A stretch of 64,000 nt of DNA from Sphingobacterium populi (GTDB lineage Bacteria > Bacteroidota > Bacteroidia > Sphingobacteriales > Sphingobacteriaceae), in NCBI RefSeq assembly GCF_001586775.1, contig NZ_LQXS01000007.1, positions 1-64,000 of the forward strand, read 5' to 3'. The translations under genes and the position numbers were made by a program. Below the pieces are notes generated by a model. It was not told where the DNA came from. It saw nothing but the letters and a program-made list of their open reading frames with translations, and did no database searches. This document shows positions 36,657-44,779 of this stretch, piece after piece. Within the stretch, counting starts at the first letter, position 1, and the number at the start of each line of letters is the position of its first letter.

Positions 36657-37478
36657 GTGGATATTAAAGAATACATATCGTCAGGAATCATAGAATCGTA
36701 CGTTCTGGGTATGGCCACCGATGAGGAGGTAAGCATATTAGAATGCGTGCGCAGCAAACATCCTGAAGTGGAAGCAGTGATCAGAGAGGTGGAGGTGTTG
36801 ATGGAAGATACTGCATCATTGCAATCCGCACCTCCTCCGGTTACACTAAAAGACACAATCTGGGCAAGTATTGAGCAGCAAGAAAAAAGTAAGCGCGGAC
36901 AATCGCCCGTATCGATCGAAGAAAATACGGAAGTGCCAGCCATTACGAACAGCGCTGCTCCAAATCGCCGTGTGATACAGCTTAGTCCGTTGGCAATCGC
37001 CGCCACAACGTTATTGGTATGTAGTGTGGGCTACAACGCCTTCTTGTATCAGCAACAAAATGATGCCAAAGAAGCGATGGCACAGATGGAAACGCAGAGC
37101 AAATCTTCCGAACTACTATTGGCAGATGCTTATCAAAGTTTAGATATGTTGCAAAATCCAGCAGTTAGCATGATATCTTTAGCTGGCGTGGAAAGCAACC
37201 CTCAATTGAGTGCCCTGGTACTCTGGAACAAGCAGGAAAGCAAAGTATACCTCATGGCCGACAAGCTTCCAAGTGCGCCGGCAGGCAAACAATACCAACT
37301 ATGGGCTTTGCTAGATGGTCAACCCATTGACGCGGGTGTAGTTCCTTTAGAAAAAGGAGAATTAATGCATACGATGAAATCTATCAACGATGCTCAGGCA
37401 TTCGCCATTACTTTGGAAAATAAAGGTGGAAGCCCATCTCCTACTCTTGCTGATCTACGCGTAATCGGCGAGATTTAG
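36657..37478 (+). CDS. RskA-like anti-sigma factor
   Basis: A 273-residue protein starting at GTG 36657. Cytosolic N-terminal anti-sigma domain (about 1-80, SGIIESYVLGMATDEEV), one membrane helix near 105-125 (LSPLAIAATTLLVCSVGY), coiled coil, then a periplasmic RskA C-terminal domain (about 165-273: GKQYQLWALLDGQPIDAGVV, AFAITLENKGGSPSPT). It sequesters the upstream ECF sigma factor until released by proteolysis, by analogy with RskA. Two ferritin-like genes lie convergently next door. Confidence 0.9.
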   Translation: MDIKEYISSGIIESYVLGMATDEEVSILECVRSKHPEVEAVIREVEVLMEDTASLQSAPPPVTLKDTIWASIEQQEKSKRGQSPVSIEENTEVPAITNSAAPNRRVIQLSPLAIAATTLLVCSVGYNAFLYQQQNDAKEAMAQMETQSKSSELLLADAYQSLDMLQNPAVSMISLAGVESNPQLSALVLWNKQESKVYLMADKLPSAPAGKQYQLWALLDGQPIDAGVVPLEKGELMHTMKSINDAQAFAITLENKGGSPSPTLADLRVIGEI

Positions 37479-37642
37479 TTACAAGTACTACCTTAACAGA
37501 AAATTCGCAATCTCTTTCTAGCGGTAATTAGTAGATATCGTCCTTTAATAGTTCGCTTATTATCCTAACGAACTACAATATTGTGTTATGGTCGTTTATA
37601 GAATCGCTTTTCAACTCTATATTGCGGTAGCAAACAACGAAA

Positions 37643-37670
37643 AAGGCCTGTTTCTAGTGAAACAGGCCTT
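37643..37670 (-). terminator. Terminator of the ferritin-like operon
   Basis: AAGGCCTGTTTC/GAAACAGGCCTT, a perfect 12-bp stem with a TAGT loop. The T-run is on the minus-strand side, so it ends the ferritin-like operon; it may also stop the anti-sigma transcript. The rest of the gap 37479-37722 shows nothing else. Confidence 0.8.
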
Positions 37671-37722
37671 ACACCTACATCCCCCTCCCATAAAAATCTA
37701 ATTCATATCGTACTTTTCTAGC

Positions 37723-38556
37723 TTATGCTTCAATAAAAAGTGTAGCGATATCTAATACAGCTGGTGCTGTTAATGGTTCGTCAAAAGATTGTGTGGCAAT
37801 TGCTGGTGTAAAACGACCGCTCACGCCAGTCAATGTAGTGATATTCACACCACCTTGCTCCAGATTGTCTTCACCTGCGTAAACTGGATCTACCGCTGCT
37901 CCGATTCCTGAATCGTTCGCTCCAGTAATCCAAGGTTTTTGATTTGCGGCTGCACCTCCTCTCGCTCTACGCATCGATCTTACATGTGCGGCATGGCGTG
38001 CTTCTACGGAGTGAATCTGCAAAGCTGCTGTCAGCACGACCCGATTACCTTTCAAGATTCCAGCTTGGCCTTTATAAGCACGAACTCCTGTATCTTCGAA
38101 CGCTTGTGCTAGTGCCAAAAACGTATCATAATCACTAAACACGTTAGCAAAGGCACCGCCTGCTGTAAAATCAAAATTAGGTTTGGCCACTGCATTTGAT
38201 CCTAATACGCCTTTTAAGAATTCGACATGCGCGATTTCGTGATCGCGAATCGTGCGGATCGCTTCGGCTGCTGCTCCAGATGGTATCAAACCTACTCTAT
38301 TGGATCCGAGTGTGTAATACTCAGCTTCTAGATATTCAAGCGTAAGTGCATAGTTCAATACACCATTGACATCGGTCGGAGCAGATTGGCCGTAGGCCTT
38401 GTTAAATAAAGCACTAAGGGCAAATGGTAATGCCGCTAATGACACTTTTTGTCCAATATTGAACATATTGCGAATCGCCTGACGACGCGGGCTGATTCGT
38501 TCGTTGAACTCAGGATCTACCTGAGAAATAGACTCGAAAATATTTTGTAAATTCAT
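37723..38556 (-). CDS. Exported ferritin-like domain protein (second of pair)
   Basis: A 277-residue protein with an N-terminal RRQAIRNMF-type possible Tat signal and hydrophobic stretch (about 24-55, ends KAYGQS). A ferritin_2-type four-helix domain follows with LEYLEAEYYT, DHEIAHVEFL, FEDTGVRAYKG and HSVEARHAAHVRSM, the di-metal Glu/His ligands. The C-terminal 70 residues are low-complexity. Related to desiccation-associated PCC13-62-type proteins; iron oxidation or storage in the periplasm is inferred. It is 23 bases after the first paralogue. Confidence 0.85.
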   Translation of the reverse strand: MNLQNIFESISQVDPEFNERISPRRQAIRNMFNIGQKVSLAALPFALSALFNKAYGQSAPTDVNGVLNYALTLEYLEAEYYTLGSNRVGLIPSGAAAEAIRTIRDHEIAHVEFLKGVLGSNAVAKPNFDFTAGGAFANVFSDYDTFLALAQAFEDTGVRAYKGQAGILKGNRVVLTAALQIHSVEARHAAHVRSMRRARGGAAANQKPWITGANDSGIGAAVDPVYAGEDNLEQGGVNITTLTGVSGRFTPAIATQSFDEPLTAPAVLDIATLFIEA

Positions 38557-38579
38557 GACGTTCTGTGTGTAGTTAGAAA

Positions 38580-39299
38580 TTAATAAGTTGGTAAATCACG
38601 TACATCCACTTTGGACTTAATGAATGGTGCAGCAGCTTGTAGCACCGCGGTCGGACTGTTTGAAACATCCAATCCATTACCATCAATTACTTCGCTGTTA
38701 GCAAATGATCCATTGCTAATCAGATCGCGAATCACTGCCGCATGGCGTGCTTCTACCGATACAATCTTACCGGCCAACAATAAGTACTGCTCATCTTTGA
38801 TCAGCCATCCTGCACCATTGTACGCAGAAACACCTAAATCCTCAAATACCTTCGCTGTACCTAATACGCTATCTCTGCTCGAAAAATTTACAGCAGAAAA
38901 ATCAAACTCCAAAGAGTTGATAGCACCTCTTCCCAATGCTGCCTTGAAAAATTCGCGATGGGCAACCTCGTGGTCACGCACATCTGTTAGCAACTGTTTT
39001 TCAAGATCCGTCATTCCTGAGAAAGGTTTGTTGGCTACCTCAATATAGAATGCTGCTTCCAATTGCTCTAAAGCGTATGCATAATTTAAAATTGCAATAT
39101 CACCGCTGCCAAAATAAAGGCCGCTGCCATTCATATCATCTGGTCCGTCATCCTTCGCGCAGCTAGCAAAGTTTAATAAGGCAACACCAGCGAGACCGCC
39201 GCCAGCGAGTTTCAAAAAATTTCTTCTTTGAAGTCCTTTGCTTGTATGATCGGATTCCTCCGCATACAATTGGTCTTTCAATGCGTTTGTTTCTTTCAT
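38580..39299 (-). CDS. Exported ferritin-like domain protein, Tat signal (first of pair)
   Basis: A 239-residue protein with a twin-arginine signal (LQRRNFLKLAGGGLAGVAL) ending in a lipobox-like FASC, so it is probably a Tat-exported lipoprotein. Its ferritin_2 domain has ALEQLEAAFYIEV, DHEVAHREFFKAAL, FEDLGVSAYNG and VSVEARHAAVIRDL, matching the metal ligands of the downstream paralogue. Tandem ferritin-like genes beside a SigK/RskA pair suggest co-regulation under oxidative or drying stress; this is inference from context. Confidence 0.87.
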   Translation of the reverse strand: MKETNALKDQLYAEESDHTSKGLQRRNFLKLAGGGLAGVALLNFASCAKDDGPDDMNGSGLYFGSGDIAILNYAYALEQLEAAFYIEVANKPFSGMTDLEKQLLTDVRDHEVAHREFFKAALGRGAINSLEFDFSAVNFSSRDSVLGTAKVFEDLGVSAYNGAGWLIKDEQYLLLAGKIVSVEARHAAVIRDLISNGSFANSEVIDGNGLDVSNSPTAVLQAAAPFIKSKVDVRDLPTY

Positions 39300-39371
39300 G
39301 ACAATATATTTTAGTTTTAATATGATAGTTTTATGACATCTACGATTAAACCTATAGGATTGGATTTTCTC

Positions 39372-39392
39372 TTAGGTAATTATTTTACCTAA
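39372..39392. promoter_or_regulatory. Perfect dyad between ferritin-like and dehydrogenase genes
   Basis: TTAGGTAA-N5-TTACCTAA, an exact 8-bp inverted repeat with 5-base spacer in the 260-base divergent gap. It could be an operator for either direction. It sits 73 bases from the ferritin-like start and 168 from the dehydrogenase start. Confidence 0.45.
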
Positions 39393-39559
39393 TCTGCCCC
39401 CAGCATATCAAAAAGCCATAAAATATTTTTAAAAACAGCATGAGCTTGATGAAATTTGTCCTAATAGGAAGCTATATCACATGATCCGGGTGCAAACTAA
39501 AATTTAGTATTTGTGGTTAAACATGTATTAATTTGCATAGACAAAAAAAAGAAAGTATC

Positions 39560-40585
39560 ATGATAGCAACAAAAGGTTATGCCGCATTGAAAGCCGGAGA
39601 AAAATTGGTGGCTTGGGAATTTGAACGCCGAGATTTAGGCCCTAAAGATGTACAATTTGATATTTTGTATTGTGGAGTATGCCACTCCGATTTGCACCAG
39701 ATTCGCGACGATTGGTTCAAGGGTCTGTACCCGATGGTACCTGGCCATGAAATCGTAGGAAGGGTAGCACAAATAGGTGATCAGGTAAGTAAATTCAAAG
39801 TTGGTGATTTGGTAGGCACTGGATGTATGGTGGATTCTTGCGGCCAATGCGAAAGCTGCCAAGATGGAGAAGAACAATATTGTGCGGAAGGAAATGTACA
39901 GACGTATAATAATGTGAATAAATATACCGATGGCATGCCAACCTATGGCGGTTATTCCAAAACCATCGTCGTTAAGGAAGAGTTCGTACTACGCGTACCA
40001 GAAAATCTTTCTCTCGCTGCGACTGCTCCACTATTGTGTGCAGGGATTACAACATATTCGCCACTTCGCCACTGGAACGTAGGAAAAGGATCAAAACTTG
40101 CCGTACTGGGCCTGGGTGGCTTAGGCCACATGGCCGTTAAATTTGGCGTTGCGTTTGGTGCCGAGGTAACGGTATTGAGTACTTCCGAAGGTAAACGCGA
40201 AGATGCAAAGCGTTTGGGCGCACATCACTTCATCGTAACCACGGATAAAGAACAGTTTAAAGCTGCACGTAGATCTTTTGACTTTATTCTAGATACCGTT
40301 AGTGCTGAACATGACATCGCGGCTTATATGTCACTCCTTAAGACAAATGGAACTCATATCTGTGTAGGTGTTCCGTCGAAACCGGCACAGATTCCACCAT
40401 TCTCTTTAATTGGAAGAAGAAATAGTCTCAGCGGATCGTCTATTGGTGGCGTGGCAGAAACACAAGAAATGCTCGATTTCTGTGGTGAGCATGATATCGT
40501 ATCCGATGTAGAAGTCATCAATATTGATTACATCGATCAAGCCTACGAGAGAATGGAAAAAATGATGTCAAATATCGTTTCGTAA
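39560..40585 (+). CDS. NAD(P)-dependent zinc alcohol dehydrogenase, C-terminus frameshifted
   Basis: Zinc MDR dehydrogenase of the cinnamyl-alcohol/YahK type, 341 residues as read. Catalytic zinc ligands in CGVCHSDLH and GHEIVG; structural zinc cysteines in CGQCESCQDGEEQYC; Rossmann loop GLGGLGHMAVK. The start at 39560 (MIATKGYAALKAG) matches the family. As read, the end is ERMEKMMSNIVS and a stop. One frame over, the DNA reads NDVKYRFVIDMSTL to a stop at 40603-40605, exactly the usual family C-terminus. The shift lies at an A6 run at 40557-40562, where A7 would restore the frame. Reduces aldehydes, probably with NADPH. Confidence 0.87.
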   Translation: MIATKGYAALKAGEKLVAWEFERRDLGPKDVQFDILYCGVCHSDLHQIRDDWFKGLYPMVPGHEIVGRVAQIGDQVSKFKVGDLVGTGCMVDSCGQCESCQDGEEQYCAEGNVQTYNNVNKYTDGMPTYGGYSKTIVVKEEFVLRVPENLSLAATAPLLCAGITTYSPLRHWNVGKGSKLAVLGLGGLGHMAVKFGVAFGAEVTVLSTSEGKREDAKRLGAHHFIVTTDKEQFKAARRSFDFILDTVSAEHDIAAYMSLLKTNGTHICVGVPSKPAQIPPFSLIGRRNSLSGSSIGGVAETQEMLDFCGEHDIVSDVEVINIDYIDQAYERMEKMMSNIVS

Positions 40586-40644
40586 TCGATATGTCAACAT
40601 TGTAGTGGATTTTCACCATCAAATCACTTTTATCAAATAAAGTT

Positions 40645-41721
40645 ATGTCAAAATTATTTAGTCCGATCGTTGTCAAATCCGTTACTCTAAAAAATCGTAT
40701 CGTTACATCGCCCATGTGCATGTACTCATCAGAAGATGGCTTTGCGACAGATTGGCACTTGGTGCATTATGGCACGCGTGCGATGGGCGGTGCAGGTACG
40801 GTTATGTTAGAAGCATCTGCTGTACGTGCAGACGGACGTATTTCCGTTGGCGACCTCGGAATTTACAAGGATGCCCACGTAGAAGGGCTTTCGCGTATTG
40901 CCAAATTCATTAAAGACAATGGTGCAGTGCCAGCCATACAATTGGCACACGCAGGACGCAAAGGCAGCACATGGGTTCAGGGCGATCAAAGCAAAACCTT
41001 ACATACTGAAGAAGAAGGTGGCTGGACTTTACTGGCTCCTTCGCCCATCCCTTTTTCATCGCATATGCCTGCGCCTAAAGAGATGAGCGTGGAAGATATT
41101 CAACAGCTAATAGCAGATTTTAAAGCTGCGGCAAAGAGAGCGTTGCAAGCCGGCTTCGAATGGATAGAAATACATGGGGCGCATGGCTATTTGATCAACG
41201 CATTCTTATCCCCCTTATCCAACAAACGCCAAGATGAATATGGTGGATGTTTAGAGAATCGTGCCAAATTCTTATTCGAGATCGTCGCCGCAGTACAGGA
41301 AGAATGGCCAGCCGATCTTCCAATTTCTGTACGTATATCTGCTACAGATTGGTCGGAGGAGGGTTGGACTATCGAAGATTCGAAATGGCTTACATCTAAA
41401 CTAGTGGATGCTGGAATCGATATTATTGATGTCTCCAGCGGTGGTGTTATTGGCGGTGTGCATATACCCGTTGGGCCAAGCTATCAATTACCTTTGGCTA
41501 GTGCATTAAAACAGAGCTTAGGCGACAGAGCCATTGTAAGTGCTGTAGGCATGATTACTAACGCACAACAAGCCGAAACTATTCTGGTAAATGGCGATGC
41601 AGATCTTGTTTTTCTGGCAAGAGAACTATTGCGCAACCCATATTTTCCGTTACACGCCGCGGCAGCATTAGGTACTGAGCCACAGCCACCAGTGCAATAT
41701 ACCCGTGCATTTAGCAAGTAG
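40645..41721 (+). CDS. Old Yellow Enzyme family NADH:flavin oxidoreductase (YqjM-like)
   Basis: FMN-dependent ene-reductase of 358 residues. RIVTSPMCMYSSEDGFATDWHLVHY carries the Cys and Tyr of the YqjM/NamA subgroup; QLAHAGRKGS has the His of the active site; GFEWIEIHGAHGYLINAFLSP and NKRQDEYGG are hallmarks of the family; the C-terminal VFLARELLRNPYFPLHAA binds FMN phosphate. It reduces activated C=C bonds. It lies 40-60 bases after the alcohol dehydrogenase in the same direction, so a joint role in detoxifying unsaturated aldehydes is plausible. Confidence 0.93.
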   Translation: MSKLFSPIVVKSVTLKNRIVTSPMCMYSSEDGFATDWHLVHYGTRAMGGAGTVMLEASAVRADGRISVGDLGIYKDAHVEGLSRIAKFIKDNGAVPAIQLAHAGRKGSTWVQGDQSKTLHTEEEGGWTLLAPSPIPFSSHMPAPKEMSVEDIQQLIADFKAAAKRALQAGFEWIEIHGAHGYLINAFLSPLSNKRQDEYGGCLENRAKFLFEIVAAVQEEWPADLPISVRISATDWSEEGWTIEDSKWLTSKLVDAGIDIIDVSSGGVIGGVHIPVGPSYQLPLASALKQSLGDRAIVSAVGMITNAQQAETILVNGDADLVFLARELLRNPYFPLHAAAALGTEPQPPVQYTRAFSK

Positions 41722-41829
41722 CTGTAGTAAACTCTATCTAGTGTGTGCTCGTTGTAATAATTGCGTCTGATAAAACTAATGCGAGACAAGATTGTCGTAT
41801 TGTATAGACACGCTAATGAAAATAAGTAT

Positions 41830-42303
41830 ATGCAACAGTCAACAAGAGAGCCTTTAGATATTTTGTACGATCTTGTAGAGATCAATAATGACCGTATCGA
41901 AGGCTATACTAAAGCCATCGAACTATTGCCTGGTGGGCAGCATACAGATCTACGAGCTGTATTTGAGAAATACCGAGATCAATCTGCCGACTTCAAAGCG
42001 GAGATTGCGCCACTCGTACTGCAGATCGGTCAAGAATTGACCAACAGTACTCGACTTAGTGGAAAGATATATCGCACGTGGATGAGTTTGAAGACGGCAT
42101 TGTCTTCTTCCAATCGCACTGCGATATTGGAGCTGGCAGAACGTGGAGAAGATGAGTTTGTCAGTGTCTATGATCATTTCTTGCAGAATGAAATTGGGGA
42201 AGACAATCCTATTTACGATATGGTGATGCGCCAAAGTCACGAGCAACGCGATGCTTACGAACATATAAAAATGTTGTACGACAATTCTCGTGTGAATACC
42301 TGA
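41830..42303 (+). CDS. PA2169 family four-helix-bundle protein (DUF2383)
   Basis: A 157-residue protein. LYDLVEINNDRIEGYTKAIELL at the start is the hallmark of the PA2169/DUF2383 family; the rest is helical with conserved acidic residues (ELAERGEDEFVSVYDHFL, RQSHEQRDAYEHIKMLYD) resembling ferritin-like bundles. The start at 41830 puts the conserved motif near the N-terminus; earlier ATG (41779) and TTG (41761) codons would add a basic, unconserved extension. Often stress-associated; no function established. Faces no operon partner. Confidence 0.85.
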   Translation: MQQSTREPLDILYDLVEINNDRIEGYTKAIELLPGGQHTDLRAVFEKYRDQSADFKAEIAPLVLQIGQELTNSTRLSGKIYRTWMSLKTALSSSNRTAILELAERGEDEFVSVYDHFLQNEIGEDNPIYDMVMRQSHEQRDAYEHIKMLYDNSRVNT

Positions 42304-42467
42304 ATCGAAAAAGGAATATAAATATTCCCGTTCTTTATTCCAATAGTAGTGCATGTGAGATCAGTAAGCCGATCTTACGTAGCAAGGTTTACTTCGAGCA
42401 TGCACATACTATACGGAAAGTACGAGATGCAAGCACTGATGAGTTAGGAAATTTGCTATAAAATACG

Positions 42468-42475
42468 TATCTTTG
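42468..42475 (+). promoter_or_regulatory. -7 promoter element of the cold-shock-domain gene
   Basis: TATCTTTG, exact TAnnTTTG, about 100 bases before the ATG at 42577, leaving a leader of about 95 bases. GTTAGG 20 bases upstream is a poor -33 box. Confidence 0.5.
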
Positions 42476-42493
42476 TACCAACACCTTAAGATA

Positions 42494-42515
42494 GTCCAGC
42501 TAGACTAGCTAGGAC
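42494..42515 (+). promoter_or_regulatory. Hairpin in the leader of the cold-shock-domain gene
   Basis: GTCC, AGCT and their complements AGCT, GGAC form an interrupted stem (one bulged A) around TAGACT in the long 5' leader. Long structured leaders are usual for cold-shock genes (temperature-dependent folding); this role is inferred. Confidence 0.35.
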
Positions 42516-42576
42516 ACGGGATTAGTCGACAGATCAAAAGTTGACGATTTCATTATTGTTTCACTTAAATCCTTAT

Positions 42577-43008
42577 ATGTCAAGAAATCAGCTCACATTC
42601 AAAAAGAAAGAACGCGCTAAAAAGCAACAACTAAAGAAAAAAGAAAAGTTGGAGAAGCGAGAATACAATAAAGCGAACAACAACAAAGGAAAAGATCTAG
42701 AAGAGATGTTTGCCTATGTTGATGAGTTCGGTAATATCTCAAACACTCCACCAGAAACGACGTACAAGTTCAAAGAAGAAGACTTGCAGCGTCCTGCTGA
42801 CCCTACAGAAGTAGAACACTTCGGAAAGGTTTCTTATTTTAATGATGCCGGAAGATATGGTTTCATCCGTGATAACGAAACGAGTGAGACGGTATATTTC
42901 AACGATCGGCTTGCAGGCATCGATCTAAAGATCGGTGATAAGGTAAAGTACAAATACGCGCGAAGCAAACAAGGCAATCAAATCACCGAAGTCGAGCTAC
43001 AGAGCTAA
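42577..43008 (+). CDS. Cold-shock domain protein with basic N-terminal extension
   Basis: A 143-residue protein. C-terminal cold-shock domain (about 78-143): FGKVSYFNDAGRYGFIRD and ETVYFNDR correspond to RNP1/RNP2, with some aromatic positions changed. The N-terminus (about 1-35) is very Lys/Arg-rich (FKKKERAKKQQLKKKEKLEK), a disordered nucleic-acid-binding tail, followed by an acidic linker. An RNA chaperone role is likely. It lies convergent to an RhlE-like RNA helicase, a functionally related neighbour. The start at 42577 is preferred over a TTG at 42541. Confidence 0.85.
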   Translation: MSRNQLTFKKKERAKKQQLKKKEKLEKREYNKANNNKGKDLEEMFAYVDEFGNISNTPPETTYKFKEEDLQRPADPTEVEHFGKVSYFNDAGRYGFIRDNETSETVYFNDRLAGIDLKIGDKVKYKYARSKQGNQITEVELQS

Positions 43009-43058
43009 CTCTTCATAGAGTGCTCCTCAAATGCTTAAACAGCATTTACTATATTTAA

Positions 43059-43099
43059 AAAAAATCCCTGATCGAAATCAGTTCGATCAGGGATTTTTT
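43059..43099. terminator. Bidirectional terminator between csd and helicase genes
   Basis: Perfect 18-bp stem (core AATCCCTGATCGAA) with a 5-base loop and A/T tails, between convergent genes. Confidence 0.92.
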
Positions 43100-43116
43100 C
43101 CTTGCCAACCTCTTTA

Positions 43117-44229
43117 CTACTTACCAGCAGGTATTTGGAAGCCGATCAATTTCTGGATGCTTTTCAAGACACTGCGCTCTTCTTGACTACAGAAAGACAA
43201 TGCAATTCCTCCCTTCCCAGCGCGTCCCGTACGACCAATACGATGCACATAAGTTTCGGCATCAGCCGGCAAATCATAATTGATCACATAGGGTAATTCG
43301 TGGATATCAATACCGCGGGCAGCAATATCTGTGGCAATCAATATACTGATAGCGCCTGATTTAAAATCTGATAGTGCTTTCTGACGCGCATTCTGGGATT
43401 TATTTCCATGGATCGCGGCGACGGTAATACCCTGCTTAGAAAGTTTCTTAGCGAGGCGGTCAGCACCATGTTTCGTACGAGTGAATACCAAGCACTGTGC
43501 AATGTTATTCTCCTTCACGACTTTTAGTAAGAAATTTACCTTATCAGCCTTCTCCACATAATAGATCGCTTGCTTTACTGTTTCTGCCGTAGACGACACT
43601 GGCGACACAGAAATCTCTTTTGGTTGCTGCAGAATCGTTCCCGCAAACTTGCGTATTGCAGGAGGCATCGTAGCAGACAAAAATAAAGTTTGGCGCTGCT
43701 CAGGCACATGCTTTAGGATACGTTTTATATCATGTATAAATCCCATATCCAACATATTATCAGCTTCATCTAATACCAAATATTGAATATCATTCAGCCT
43801 AACCAAACCTTGATTCATCAAATCTAGAAGACGCCCAGGTGTCGCTACGACGATATCTACACCACTTTTGATAGCGTCCACTTGTTTAGCCTGCGAAACG
43901 CCTCCAAAAATAACTGCATGTTTCAATTTTGTAAACTTACTAATTAGCGCGAAGCTCTCACCGATTTGTATACTCAGCTCGCGAGTTGGCGCCAGTACAA
44001 GCGCCTTGATGCTTGAACGCGAAGTCGATTTTGTTTGGCTGAGCAACTGCACTATAGGAATAGCAAACGCGGCCGTCTTTCCGGTTCCGGTTTGCGCGCA
44101 ACCGATCAAATCATTTCCGTTAAGAATTACTGGAATAGCTTGCTCTTGAATGGCAGTAGCTTGCACGTAGTTCACCTCTTGCAAGGCTTTTTTTATAGGA
44201 TCAATTAATCCTAATTCATCAAATGTCAT
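43117..44229 (-). CDS. DEAD-box RNA helicase, RhlE-like
   Basis: A 370-residue helicase core. Motifs: Q-motif TAIQEQAIPVI, I AQTGTGKT, Ia PTRELSIQI, Ib TPGRLLDLM, II DEAD, III SAT, IV LVFTRTKHGAD, V TDIAARGID, VI HRIGRTGRAG. It ends shortly after motif VI (KLIGFQIPAGK), lacking the long basic tail many RhlE proteins have. The start at 44229 (MTFDELGL) matches the family. Unwinds RNA duplexes in ribosome assembly or mRNA decay; neighbours a cold-shock-domain gene. Confidence 0.93.
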   Translation of the reverse strand: MTFDELGLIDPIKKALQEVNYVQATAIQEQAIPVILNGNDLIGCAQTGTGKTAAFAIPIVQLLSQTKSTSRSSIKALVLAPTRELSIQIGESFALISKFTKLKHAVIFGGVSQAKQVDAIKSGVDIVVATPGRLLDLMNQGLVRLNDIQYLVLDEADNMLDMGFIHDIKRILKHVPEQRQTLFLSATMPPAIRKFAGTILQQPKEISVSPVSSTAETVKQAIYYVEKADKVNFLLKVVKENNIAQCLVFTRTKHGADRLAKKLSKQGITVAAIHGNKSQNARQKALSDFKSGAISILIATDIAARGIDIHELPYVINYDLPADAETYVHRIGRTGRAGKGGIALSFCSQEERSVLKSIQKLIGFQIPAGK

Positions 44230-44414
44230 GTATTTCTGTGGTTGAACATTGAACCGCACCTTCCTTACAGAAGTAAAAAATGCGCTGCATCAATGAGATA
44301 AATTTAGATGGTAGACTAGGTCTGACTTATCTAGCATAAGCAAAGATACTAACCGAAGGTAGAGCCTACTACATCGTCCACAAAAGTAGGTATATAAAAC
44401 TTGATAATGCAATA

Positions 44415-44660
44415 TTAATCTACACTGCTAATCGTGGCAATCATTTCGTGTGTTTTTTCTTTGATTTCATTCGGAAAGTCTGACAAAGCATCGTCTTTCA
44501 GTGCCCACAAGCCTTGGTGTTCATACATTTCTGGCTGATAAAAGCACGATTTAATCGATTTTTCTTTCGTTTCAGATTTTGAAAAATAAGATTCAAATTG
44601 AGCATCAATCGATTCTACAATTTTTGCTAGCTGTTCTTTAGTGATGGTGTGTGTATTCAT
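44415..44660 (-). CDS. Small hypothetical protein
   Basis: An 81-residue soluble protein, mixed charge, probably helical (ITKEQLAKIVESIDAQFES; FPNEIKEKTHEMIATI). No signal peptide, membrane helix or domain recognised. It stands between two divergently placed larger genes and has a normal ATG and coding-like composition. Its start is 119 bases from the phytochrome start on the other strand, so the two may share a divergent control region. Confidence 0.6.
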   Translation of the reverse strand: MNTHTITKEQLAKIVESIDAQFESYFSKSETKEKSIKSCFYQPEMYEHQGLWALKDDALSDFPNEIKEKTHEMIATISSVD

Positions 44661-44779
44661 AATAGATCAACAAAAGAAGACGGCATGTGGTTTTCGATCT
44701 TATCTGTTTAAAATCAATTGCATTTACGGACGATTGCAAATTCATTTTATTGTTTTACCTTTATAAACTATCTATAGGT

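Noticed and set aside
37672..37692. C-rich stretch CATCCCCCTCCC after the ferritin operon terminator
   Set aside because: It is not in a hairpin loop and lacks the small RNA box, so it is not counted as a relative of the C-loop RNAs.
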